Shown one piece after another: positions 12,784 through 22,563 of a stretch of 64,000 bases of DNA. The notes beneath the pieces are model-generated. The model saw only the letters and a list, made by a program, of their open reading frames with translations, was not told the origin of the DNA and ran no database searches. A program made the translations under genes and the position numbers. Positions within the stretch are counted from its first letter, which is position 1, and each line of letters opens with the position of its first letter. The DNA is from Meloidogyne chitwoodi (lineage: Eukaryota; Nematoda; Chromadorea; Rhabditida; Meloidogynidae): NCBI GenBank assembly GCA_015183035.1, contig JACZZP010000012.1, positions 496,001-560,000 of the forward strand, given 5' to 3'.

Positions 12784-13155
12784 TTTTGGTGCTAATGTAC
12801 AATATGCTTCCAATCGACTTTTATAAGTCCAATTAAGGTTTATACGTCCAAACAAATTTTTATACGTCCAAACGATTTTGTTAAGGAATAAGTCTTATTT
12901 ATTGATTTCGAGAGTTGGTCCCGGTCACGTTTACGGGTCCCATTTCCTGTTTTTTAAAGAAAATAGGGCTGAAACTTGGACCGGAATTCCCTATTAAAAA
13001 AAACAGGAAAAGGGATCCTTAAACGTGACCAGGACCAATTCCCGTAATCATTAAATGAGACTCAAATTCCTTGACAAATCGTTTGGACTTTTATTGGACG
13101 TATAAAACTCGATCGAACTAGTCGATTGGAACTATATTGTGCATTAGAGCCAAAT
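12784..13155. mobile_element. Nested palindromic element in intron 1 of copy A
   Basis: Outer arms pair GGTGCTAATGTACAATATG with CATATTGTGCATTAGAGCC-like sequence, then CCAATCGACTT with AGTCGATTGG. Inner arms at about 12910-13044 pair GGTCCCGGTCACGTTTA with TAAACGTGACCAGGACC. The structure is one long imperfect hairpin. Open frames inside are artefacts. Confidence 0.6.
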
Positions 13156-14171
13156 TTTAACCCTTACCTGGTTGAGGAAACAAGTGTTGAAAAGATCGAG
13201 AGAAGTGTTCTACATTTTGGCCATAATGTTGTGGATGATATTGATCTTGCACTGGATAATTTACAAAATTTGTTTCATTTCCATGAATATTTTCATGAAC
13301 ATTTTGAGAATTACTTCCTCCCGTTTCACCTTGCACAAATTCAGGTGAATACATTGGATTAGAAGACTGTTGCCATTTGTTAGTTCCAAATATTTCTGCA
13401 AGTTCATTATAGCCCTGAAATCCACTATTAAATCCAGTCATTTCTCCTTGTGAACTTGGTGGAATAAGAGGATCAGGTTCTGTTCTACTGTTTTTTCTTG
13501 ATTTTCTTTTTGAAGGGTTAGAATCATCAGCATTTTTATCTATTGGATGTTTTTTTGGAGGAGCAAAAATTGAAGGAATAAATAAAATAATAAATAAAAT
13601 TGTAGTTGAACTCTTCATTCTTTTTTAAATAATTCAACTTTTTGTATTATTAAGTTTATTTTTGTCTTAAATTAAATATTAATATGTTTAAAAAAATTAA
13701 AAATTTATGCATATATGGAAAACAAAATTTTAAAAATAAAAAATACAACTACCTAAATCACTTGAATATTAAGTTATAAATTTTAATTTAAATAAATAAA
13801 TTTATTAAATTTTAAAGAGTCTTTAAAATAAATTTAAAAAATTTATTGGATTTTACATGCATTCACATATATTAGTCAATAACACAAGAATATATTGAAT
13901 AAATTTACCTCTCTAGTGTTTAATTATTGATAAACTCTTCTCCTCTCTTTCCCTTCTTTCCCAATAAATATCTGTCTTTAATTAATCTTGTTGGAAACAT
14001 AGAATCGAAAATTTCGATTTTCTAGATTTTTATTCTTCGATTTTCGAAGATTTTAAAAAGTTTGATACTTTTTTCGAAAATAATTTCATTGAAAGACAAT
14101 ATTAAAAAATTTAATCTTTATTTGTAAAATGCCTCAAGTCAAATTAACAAGTTAATTTTACTTTATTAAAG

Positions 14172-14509
14172 TGCTGCATCTCTCTAATTAGGCCAAATAA
14201 ATATTAGAATAAATAAAACATAAAAATGATAATATAAATATTTTCCCGACATAAAAATAAAGTAAAAAAGTTCTTATCGTTAATTTATATTTTTCCCAAA
14301 ACTAAAATTGTCTTGACCTTTCCTAAACTATAACTTATTTGTTTGTCTAAAATTCTATATATAAGCTGAACTTATCATTTATCTTTCGCCTTTAACCTTC
14401 AATCTACTTTTGTATAATATTGAATAAATTCTTCTTTTAAATTAAATATAATTGGTTAATCCTCAGAAAGAATCCCCATTTAGTTAATATCGACATTGAA
14501 GATATTACA
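14172..14509 (+). mobile_element. Solo LTR, family 1
   Basis: Runs from TGCTGCATCTC to GATATTACA, with an identical 5-bp flank TAAAG on both sides. It contains TATATAAGC and TTGAATAAA, in the right order for an LTR promoter and polyadenylation signal. The related copy at 35152 has its own, different 5-bp duplication. No internal retrotransposon sequence is present, so this is a solo LTR. Confidence 0.8.
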
Positions 14510-14633
14510 TAAAGTTTATACACATACAACATTTTATACTCTAAACAGATAGAGGATTAAGCTCATCCTTATATTATTATTTAATACGCCTTTATTATGA
14601 CTTAAGTATTGCAACTTAATAAGTGTGTTCGAA

Positions 14634-14829
14634 TATTGTGTAGTCGAGCAACAAGAAATGGTTTATTTCGTGAGCAATAAAAATAATATTATAGTTGAAG
14701 GTAGAGAAGAAGAGTTTGATTTAGATAGAATTGGAGTTGAATTAAGAGACTGGTTATTATTTGTGCTTATATAGTATTTGCACTAGACTGTTAAAAGTGT
14801 CTATAAAAGAACACTACACATGTACAACA
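14634..14829 (-). mobile_element. LTR-like element, family 2, minus orientation
   Basis: On the minus strand it starts TGTTGTACATGTGTAG, has ACTATATAAGCAC, GAAATAAACC and the tail TTGTTGCTCGACTACAC, and ends near CGAACACA. This matches the 2549-2757 copy. Flanking duplications were not recognisable. Confidence 0.5.
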
Positions 14830-15052
14830 ATTATTAATTTTAATAATACAGTACACTTTTACTACCTTCTTTTATTTTCTTTGGTAAACTCTTGTTTCTC
14901 GTCTAAATAAACAACGGAACATTTTGGTAGGTTTTTAGTTTATTTAATATATTTTATTTCTATAATTTTCATTAATTAACAAAGTATATATTTTAATAAA
15001 TTCAAATGCTGTAATTTCTTTTTTTTTTACTTTAAATTTGAAATTTTATTTT

Positions 15053-16267
15053 TTACGTTTCTGTTACCCTTTTAAATGAATATGGACGACCAAAACTTCG
15101 TTGTTCCAAAAATTCACGTCTCCATCTAACAAATGTCCAGCTAAATGCAGTACAAAGAAAAGAAGCAAATGCAAATGTATAAAAAGAGAAAATTTGTTTA
15201 TTAGAAGATTTTGAAAGGCAAGGCCTGAAAAAATTAATTTTTTTAAATATTATCTCTATAAAAATGTTTTACATATAAATAGTTGAATTATTGTTTAAAT
15301 TGTCAGTACAAATATAACTACTATAAAAACCAGTTGGAATACAATGTTCTGAAAAAATTAAATTTTAAAAATAATATTAATTAGTTAACCAATTTGAAGA
15401 GCATTTTTTTCAAAATCTGAACATTTTTGGCAATTTAAAAGGACAGAAATGTTAAAATTAGTTGTTAAATTTGTTGTTACAACTTTGGAAAAACAAATAT
15501 TATTTTGTTCTTTTTCTGATTGAGCTGATTTTTGGTTATTATTTATATTATTTAATGGCGAATCCTTAAAAATTAAATTAAAAAAAAAAATTTTTTAATT
15601 AAATTTAATTTTTTCTTCTTACACTTTGCAGTTGCCGACGGAAAAATTTATTTGTACCAAGATTCTCTTCAACATATTCTCCAAAAAATATAATAAATAA
15701 GGAACAACTGAAGAAATATAAAAATTAATTAATTTAAAAAAATAATAATATTTAATAATTAATTTTTTAAAAAATTCTTAAGAAAAATGAATGGAGCAGC
15801 CGCGGTAATCACTTGGAAGTAAATGCAGAGAAAGTTAACTTTCTCTGCACTCTCTGCCTTTGCCTAATTAACTACCCCTTACATATGATTATTTTAACAT
15901 AACTTTTTTTAAAATTAATATAAAAATATGAACTAAACTTTAAAAAATAGGTAATAAAATTAGTTTTATTAAAAAATAAAGTTCAAAAGATTTGGTCGAT
16001 TTTTGAATTTTTTTTTGTCAAAATATGAAATTAGGTGATCTGCCCAAATTTTATTTTTTTTTTAAGCTTGCGCAAATTTAAAGGACAGCCAAATAAACAT
16101 TTTTACCCTTTTTATCCTTTAAATTTTACTCAAAAAACTTTTAAAATAAATTTTATTCACATTAAAAGAAGTCCAACAAGTGCAAGCATTCGTGGACGGT
16201 TACCACACCAATCAAAGAAATTTGCTATATTAATGTTAATAATGTTGTTATTATTGTTAGACATCAT
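15053..16267 (-). CDS. JTB-like single-pass membrane protein
   Basis: Five exons join in phase: 16161..16267, 15623..15707, 15390..15564, 15273..15348, 15053..15224, giving 204 residues. An N-terminal hydrophobic segment (LALVGLLLICSLFIIFF) precedes a lumenal or extracellular part with CQKCSDFE, EHCIPTGFYSSYIC and MPCLS. A C-terminal membrane segment (FSFYTFAFASFLCTAF) is followed by a basic tail (VRWRREFLEQRSF). The Cys spacing, the C-x-PTG-x-Y motif and the F-x-F membrane segment with R/L-rich tail match the JTB (jumping translocation breakpoint) family. The start has two adjacent Met codons. It is divergent from the ground-like gene, 520 bp apart. JTB function is poorly understood, so none is assigned. 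Confidence 0.6.
15794..15815 (+). repeat. Repeat R terminal motif, isolated
   Basis: GAGCAGCCGCGGTAATCACTT stands alone in intronic sequence of the JTB-like gene. It is the end motif of the repeat also found at 33.0, 51.5 and 56.8 kb. It is followed by the perfect hairpin GAGAAAGTTAACTTTCTC. Confidence 0.5.
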
Positions 16268-16788
16268 ATTTTTATTTAATAATTAATTTTGAGTAGAATC
16301 TAAAAAAATTTTTTTTTATTAATTTAATTTAATTAGTTCCCCAACTATAAGAGAAGAAAAAAAAATAGATGGCCTTGAGGGATATTTTTCTAAAAACTTC
16401 AAATAACAAAAATAAAATATTTACTGAAACTATAATAGTAGTACTTAAAAACTATTTATTTGTTAAATTACTTCAAAAAAGCTATAATAAAGAAGAAAAA
16501 TAAAAAAAAGGAAAATATAAAAATAGAAGGAATATTTTGGATAAATTAATAAAATTATATATCCAATTTTTGGATTTATTGGTTCGTTCAAAAATTAAAT
16601 ATTTAGGAAAAAATATTTAATTTTTTCCTAAATATTTAATTTAGTTAAAAAGGTACTTTTCAATTATGCACGCAAATGTCCGCAAGTTTTGTCCGCAAGT
16701 AAAAATATTTTTTTCTCAAAGGAATTGTTTTAAAAAAAAATTAGCATAATTAAAAAGAAATAAATTAAAATTATTAGATAATATAAAA

Positions 16789-18587
16789 ATGAAACTTTTT
16801 ATTACTAAAATAATTATTAATTTAATAATTATTTCAAAGTATTTAATTATTGCGCAGCAATTTGAGGAAAATAATAATAATGAAGAAATAATAAAAAGAA
16901 AAATAATAAATAATTTAATAAAAGAAAAACAACAAAAAATGGATAATAATATTAAAAATTTAATTGAAAATAATTCAAAAATACTTAAAGTAGAACAATC
17001 AAATATTTTGGGAGAACCTTTACAATTATGCCCTCCTCCTTGTACAAAATTAATAAATAAATGTTTAGAGGTTAGAGAGAAAAAATTTAAAAATAATTGA
17101 AAATGGTTCCTTTCCTCATCTTTATAAAAAAATTTTTTTTGGATATTTAAGACTAAGGAAAGGGAATACAAAATTTTAAAATTAGAAGTTTTATTATAAA
17201 ACATTAATTTTAATTTTTTTAACAGCCTCAACCAATGCTGTTTCCTATAAATTGTCCTTCATCTCAAGTAAATTATATTTTTAATAAAAAAAATAAATTT
17301 ATTAAAAAATTTATTTTTTAGAGGTCATTAATTCCCCCACTACCCCAAAGAATGTTCTGCCCTCCCCCAACTGTTTGTCCTCCACCACAACCGTGCCCAG
17401 CACCTTTAACATGTCCTAGACCAGGTAAATTTATTAAAAAATAAGAAAAATAATATTTTATTTTTAAGTTCCTTGTCCACTACCATTACCTCCTCAAAGA
17501 CCTCCACCACCTCCCATGCCCTTTCCTTTACCATTTCCCCCTCAAATTATATGTCCTTCTCGCGCGAACATTTTTCCAGCTACTATAAATGCACAGGTTG
17601 GCTAAAACAATTAAAAATAGGGAATTTATCAAATTAAGGTAAAACACCCCATTTATTCGCAAGAAAATATTGCAGATAAAAATGATTTAAAATAAATTAT
17701 TTTCTTGCGAATAAATGTGGTAAAAATTAAAATATTTTAAAAACAAATTAGAAACTCGATTCAAAAGCTTGGAAAATTTAAAATATCTAAAAAGAAATAA
17801 AAAACAAAATTTAAATAGAATGATTGTTGTTGTAATTGCGATATTCGGTCATGCCGGGTTTTTTCAAGCAATACAAAAATGCAAAAAAGGTTAAAAATAA
17901 AACAAATTTTTTAATAAAATAAAAATTAATTTAGACATTTTCTTGCAACATTTGGCTCTCGTACTCATTCAGGAGGCAATGATTTCCCTTATAAAATATT
18001 TAATAATAATATAGAAGGAGGAGATATAAATGAAGTTATTAATTATAATAATGACAATGCAAAGTGTAATAGTGAATTATTAAGAAAAATAATATTAGAG
18101 GTAAAATTAAATAAATTGTAAATTGTCTAGTTTATTTATTTGACACCCCATTTATTCGCAGAAAATATTTTTACCCCCAAAATTAACTTAAAAAATAAAA
18201 TATCTTCTTGCGAATAAATGGGGTGTCTGCTTAAACTAGACAAGTTCCTTAAAGTTTAAATAACAAAAAATAATTTTTTTTAGAATATTTCCTCTAATTT
18301 TGAATTATCAAAAAGAAAAATTCAAGCTTCTGCTGAACTCGCAATTGGTGAAGGAGCGCGTGTTAGTGTGGTAATTTATTTAAAAAAAATTTAAAAAATA
18401 AAATTTGTTGACTAATTAAAATTAACAAAATAATAAATAAAAATAATTATTTAATTAAATATTTAATTTAAAATTACAGATTTGTGGAGCAAATGAATTC
18501 ACTTTTGTTGTTCACGCAACAATATTTTGCCAAGCTGGAAATTTAGAAGAAGAAAATGGTAGTTGCTATGCATTTAGTTCTTTTTAA
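16789..18587 (+). CDS. Ground-like domain secreted protein
   Basis: Exons 16789..17070, 17226..17267, 17322..17424 and 17469..17596 join in phase. They encode a hydrophobic N-terminal signal (MKLFITKIIINLIIIS), an N/K-rich linker and a Pro/Cys-rich region with repeated CP-P motifs (LCPPPC, CPPPTVCPPPQPC). Exons 17935..18100, 18284..18370 and 18480..18587 encode a C-terminal ground-like domain: KCNSELLRKIILE, a helical SKRKIQASAEL stretch, VSVICGANEFTFVVHATIFC and a last Cys near the end. This is the layout of nematode grl proteins of the hedgehog-related group, which are secreted and linked to cuticle or extracellular matrix. The phase between 17596 and 17935 does not close (phase 0 to phase 2), so an exon is missing from my model or there is an indel; a hydrophobic frame near 17820-17890 did not fit. 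Confidence 0.75.
17638..17725. repeat. Small palindromic MITE, CACCCCATTTATTCGCAAG family, copy 1
   Basis: Arms TAAAACACCCCATTTATTCG and its complement (ending GAATAAATGTGGTAAAA) flank a 20-30 bp A/T loop with AAGAAAATATT. It is in an intron of the ground-like gene. A longer terminal repeat starting GGGAATTTATCAAATTAAGG is shared with the 55.3 kb copy. Confidence 0.75.
18123..18243. repeat. Small palindromic MITE, CACCCCATTTATTCGCAAG family, copy 2
   Basis: Arms run TTGTCTAGTTTA..GACACCCCATTTATTCGC and GCGAATAAATGGGGTGTC..TAAACTAGACAA. It lies in the next intron of the same ground-like gene, so one gene carries two copies. Confidence 0.8.
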
Positions 18588-18803
18588 ATATTAAAATTAA
18601 TTTTTTTTAATATCAATAATTAAAATATTCCTTATGAAAAGAAATTAAATAAAATTAATTAATTAAAAAAAATTAGCGATTTAAAAAAAAACTATTTGTG
18701 ATAAGTTAAAAAAATATTTTTAAATTGAATTTTATTCAAAAAAAAATTATGACCGAGTCAAAAAAAAATTTTTAAATTTATTTAATTGTAAAAAAAAAAT
18801 TTT

Positions 18804-19223
18804 TCATTTTCCAATGCGTTGTACATTCCATTCTGACTGGCAAAGAGGACAGCGATTATTTTGTTTTACCCAAAGAGACATACAACCTTAAAATAAATAA
18901 AAAATAAATTTTTTAAATTTAAAAAAATCATCAAAGCTCTCACATAAATGAAAACAATGATTGCATTCCCCCCATATAACAACACATTCTTCTGCTTTTG
19001 ATTCTGATTGACAACGAAGACAAGCTTCTTAAAAAATATTTATTTTTTAAAAATTAAAATTTAATTTATATTTTTACCCATCAAATGAACTCTACAAATA
19101 GCACAAGTATCACATTCTACATCCCATGCCCATGTTGCAATTAAATTCCAACGTTTTAAAGCAAAAGGTTTTTTAAGTGGTATTGTTGTTTTTATTATTT
19201 TTGAATTTTCGTTTTTTTTCCAT
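18804..19223 (-). CDS. rbx-2: RBX2/RNF7-type RING subunit of cullin E3 ligases (start frame disturbed)
   Basis: Exons 19078..19223, 18944..19027 and 18804..18886. The protein reads FALKRWNLIATWAWDVECD, then CAICRVHLM, EACLRCQSESKAEECVVIWG, ECNHCFHLCCMSLWVKQN, NRCPLC and ends VQRIGK, closely matching the RBX2/RNF7 RING-H2 protein that recruits E2 enzymes to cullin-5 ligases. All zinc ligands are visible. Family proteins are about 110 residues, which fits. The only in-place ATG (19223) is followed by a run of eight A and is one base out of frame with the conserved body; seven A would restore it, and an in-frame stop lies just upstream. A homopolymer sequencing error is the simplest explanation; a real frameshift or an unseen upstream exon are alternatives. 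RBX1 is less likely given the CCMSLWVKQN signature. Confidence 0.85.
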
Positions 19224-19390
19224 TTTTACAAAAAATATTATAATTTGTTAAAAATAAATTAGTTTAAATAAAAATAAATATTTTAAACATAAAAATGTTT
19301 CCGTGAAATAAAAAAAAAAATTTTTTGTTAATAAATTTATTTTAAAAATATAAAAAAAATTAAAGAATAAAAAATAAAATGTGTCAATAA

Positions 19391-20288
19391 AAATTATAAG
19401 ATCTGTTATTTAATTCCTAAATTTTATATTTTACTAAATATATCTTTAATTAATTAAATTTTAAAATATTTTTTAAAAAATATTTTAAGAGTATATACAT
19501 TTTTGACATTATAATTTGGTGAGAGAGTGTCTAACCATAACTTTTACAACAAAATTTTAAAAATATATTTTATGTTAATTATTTATAAATGCATATTCAT
19601 TATTTTAATATTAAAAAATTCTGGTGAACTTCTTTTATTGAAGAATATCATCATCAAAATTATTATTTTATAAATTCTCAAAGCAACATTATCGAAAGCC
19701 CTAAATAAACAAAAATAAAGATTTTTCACTTCAAAAAATATTTTCATTTTTTTGCTACTCAAAAAAAATGCTTCAAAATGCCCTGAAAATTACTAATTTC
19801 GGTAAACATATAATTCATTGAGTAGCGCTTCGCTGATAAATTTTTTGTGGGAAACGGGACAAGTGTATTATGTATTAAATTTTATTGGCTTTCTGTCGAT
19901 TTAATTAGAAGTTTAAAAAATTCTTAAGGGATCAAAAATATTTTTTGAAGTGAAAAATCTTTATTTTTGTTTATTTAGGGCTTTCGATAATGTTGCTTTG
20001 AGAATTTATAAAATAATAATTTTGATGATGATATTCTTCAATAAAAGAAGTTCACCAGAATTTTTTAATATTAAAATAATGAATATGCATTTATAAATAA
20101 TTAACATAAAATATATTTTTAAAATTTTGTTGTAAAAGTTATGGTTAGACACTCTCTCACCAAATTATAATGTCAAAAATGTATATACTCTTAAAATATT
20201 TTTTAAAAAATATTTTAAAATTTAATTAATTAAAGATATATTTAGTAAAATATAAAATTTAGGAATTAAATAACAGATCTTATAATTT
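19391..20288. mobile_element. 898-bp near-perfect palindrome (foldback element)
   Basis: Left arm about 19391-19746 and right arm about 19934-20288 are complementary over roughly 355 bp with hardly any mismatch; for example GATCTGTTATTTAATTCC at the left and GGAATTAAATAACAGATC at the right, and GTGAGAGAGTGTCTAACC with its complement. The loop is about 187 bp with no gene. It lies between RBX2 and the coiled-coil gene. No protein frame is present, so it is a non-autonomous foldback element or an inverted duplication. Confidence 0.9.
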
Positions 20289-21152
20289 AGTACAAAATAT
20301 GAAAAATAAAAACCGTATAAGATTTTTAAGTGCAATAGGTGCATAAAATAAGGTCGTACAAAAATTTTTGAAAAAAATGTTTGTAAATAAAGAAATAAAT
20401 ATTTTATGAAACATGGTAAAATAAAATAATTTTTGTCAAAAATAAAATTTTGTTGATTTAGTAATTGAGATACAAAATTTTTTTTTAAGTAAATTAAGGT
20501 ATTTAAAAATAATTGAGCATATATAAATTAATATTTAAATTGTCTATACATTAAAATGCATTTATTTAGAAAAAATAATTTTTTTAAATAGAGAGGTTTT
20601 AAAAATAATTTTCAGTTTTTGATATTTTTATTAATTATGTATTTAAAAAAGCAGGTTATTACAAAAGAATCAACGAAAAAGCGAATTTTGAAAGTTAAGT
20701 ATTTAAATTAACTATTAAATATCCTCCCCATTTTAGAAAAGAACAAAAAAGTTTTAATAATACACGAGTTATACTTATATTTCTTATAAGATAGATAATT
20801 AATTCTTGAAAATTCCAATAAGTGCACTAACAGTTGACATAAAAATTCCAAATAAAACGAAAAATAACATGAAGTTCTACAATAAAAGTTACAATGTAAA
20901 ATTATTTAAAGAAAAATTGAAAAAAACCCTACAAGACAATTTTAAATATTATTATAAACTAATAATGGCACTAATTTTAAAATTAATATAAATTTGGGTT
21001 AATGAGTCACAAAGTCAAGTTAGGTATATAAAAATATTTTTAAATTAAAAATTGATGCCAACAAAAGTTAAAATAATTTTCAGTTTGATTTATAATATAA
21101 AAAGTAATGAAATTAAATTTTAGAAAAATAATTCTTAAAAATAATAATCTAA
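20289..21152. other. Intergenic A/T-rich stretch
   Basis: No gene recognised. A 61-residue Lys/Asn-rich frame at 20806..20991 (+) has no signal, domain or paralog in the window and matches background composition. Confidence 0.5.
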
Positions 21153-22232
21153 TTACTTTTTGTTAAATTTTTTACTAAACTTATTATTTTTAATAAAACT
21201 ATTTAAACTAGTGAAACTTACGTTGAACTTGTTTGTGCCGACATCTTTTATATCCTTTTTAAGATGACTTTCCATCACATTCATGTCACCTCTAAGACCG
21301 CTTCGAAGGAAACCCATTTCGTTTCTTTGAGTAGTTTCAACCTTCTCAATTTTCTCGGAAAGAGTAGTCTTGACGTCCTCAATTTTCTCGGAAAGAGTAG
21401 TCTTGACGTTCTCAATTTTCTCGGAAAGAGTAGTCTTGATGTTCTCATCTTTTTCTAAAAGTTCTGTCTTTGTATCTGCTAAAGCTTTATCAATCTTGTT
21501 GCTAATTACTAATTTAAAATTATCGAGTGTAAGATTAAATGTTTCCTTTTGATGAGCGAATTTTTCTTCGAAATAAATCTGAGAAGGTAAATTCATATCG
21601 CCTAAATAATATGTACATTATAAATATTAATAAAATCTAAAAAATTTTAAAAATGAATCAAACATAGGCAACAAATCTTAGAAACAAATAAAAAAATAAA
21701 CTTAACATGGCCAATATAAAAGAATAAAACATTCAAAAAAATAATTACCATTACTGTGTCCTTGTTCAGCACTAATTATGACAACAACTTAAAATATAAA
21801 TGTTTATTGCCTAATTTTTTAAAATTTAAAAAACCTTTTCCTTGCCACCCACTAGTAGGCATATCAAATTTTTTTCCTGTCGCATCCAATCTAAAAAAAT
21901 ATTTTATTATAAGCAAAAAAATTTAAAATTATGATTTTGTTCCCGAAAATTTATAAAAAAATAATTTATGTAAAAATTTAAATTAAAATATATAAAAGAA
22001 TACAAAATGCCATGAATTTCTTTTGTAACGGTATCCATGTATTTTAATGCCGTAACAGCATGTAGTCCAAACTTTTCCAGTGTTTCTATCATCAATGACC
22101 CATCTTGACTAGTTTTAATGCAAAACTTTTCAGCATCACTGTCAAAGCTTTTCGCAATACATACGTCGGTTTGCTGTAATTTTTTTTAAATTTAAAATAA
22201 AAAATATAAAGTGTAACCTCGCTTACGGACAT
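21153..22232 (-). CDS. Coiled-coil protein with 11-residue repeats, unknown function
   Basis: Not recognised. Exons 22218..22232, 22004..22173, 21835..21890, 21749..21787 and 21153..21601 join in phase to a 242-residue protein starting MSVSEQTDVCIAKSF. There is no signal peptide. Residues in the first third are mixed (FCIKTSQDGS, GLHAVTALKYMDTV, LDATGKKFDMPTSGWQ). The middle is a helical, charged region with tandem 11-residue units of the type TTLSEKIENVK (about three and a half units), predicting a long coiled coil, and a Lys/Asn-rich end (NKFSKKFNKK). It lies about 330 bp downstream of the isocitrate dehydrogenase gene on the same strand, so co-transcription is possible but not shown. The repeats may drift in copy number. 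Confidence 0.65.
21341..21447 (-). repeat. 33-bp in-frame tandem repeat
   Basis: Three and a bit units of a 33-bp sequence containing CTCGGAAAGAGTAGTCTTGA (plus strand) are nearly identical. They encode the 11-residue units of the coiled-coil protein. Near-identity at DNA level suggests recent unit expansion. Confidence 0.85.
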
Positions 22233-22563
22233 GTTGGAATTGCAAAAATACAAGTAGAGTTGTCAGAAAAAAATTTTTTGTTAGCTAAAAAAGTTTCAAA
22301 TAAATTTTTAGTTAATAAAAATAAACAAATATTATTACATTAAACGAAATAAATGATATTAAATAAAATAAAGAATATTCTATCAAATTTATTCCTAATA
22401 AAAAGAAAGATCAATATAACAGAATTAACTTGTGTTGTTTTTCCATAATTATTATTTTAATAACCACAGGAGATCAGAGAAAAAATAAAAAGAACAGAAA
22501 AGAGAACAGAAAAGAGAACAGAAAAAAGTTAATTGTAGTCCAAAAATTTCCAAATCAATTCCA

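Larger units (their letters stand above)
9727..13618 (-). pseudogene. Secreted zinc-finger family, copy A, broken by several lesions
   Basis: Exon 1 (13168..13618) is intact: signal peptide MKSSTTILFIILFIPSIFA, basic SKRKSRKNSRTE, GFNSGF body and donor GTAAGG. The exon-2 homologue (about 12480-12545, with SNIFQE and PFDFTN) lacks an AG where the copy C paralog has its acceptor. The first finger is reduced to a decayed remnant near 12370-12410. The second finger exon (ELGYYNTINV, then CHCTLC) is split at 11284..12196 by a hAT-like element with 8-bp target duplication. Further family exons remain at about 10690-10770 (HINSDNH), 10570-10630 and 9970-10010, and the terminal exon (GHKGSPSNDPKGKG) ends at 9727. 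An expressed N-terminal fragment cannot be excluded. The insertion is not written here as a repaired gene. Confidence 0.65.

Noticed and set aside
15794..15815. Possible small-subunit rRNA gene (GCAGCCGCGGTAAT)
   Set aside because: Only about 14 bases match the universal motif; neighbouring sequence is a dispersed repeat, and no other rRNA segment is present.
16716..17231. 171-residue minus-strand frame
   Set aside because: Antisense shadow of the ground-like gene's first exon, rich in Phe/Ile/Leu because of A/T runs.
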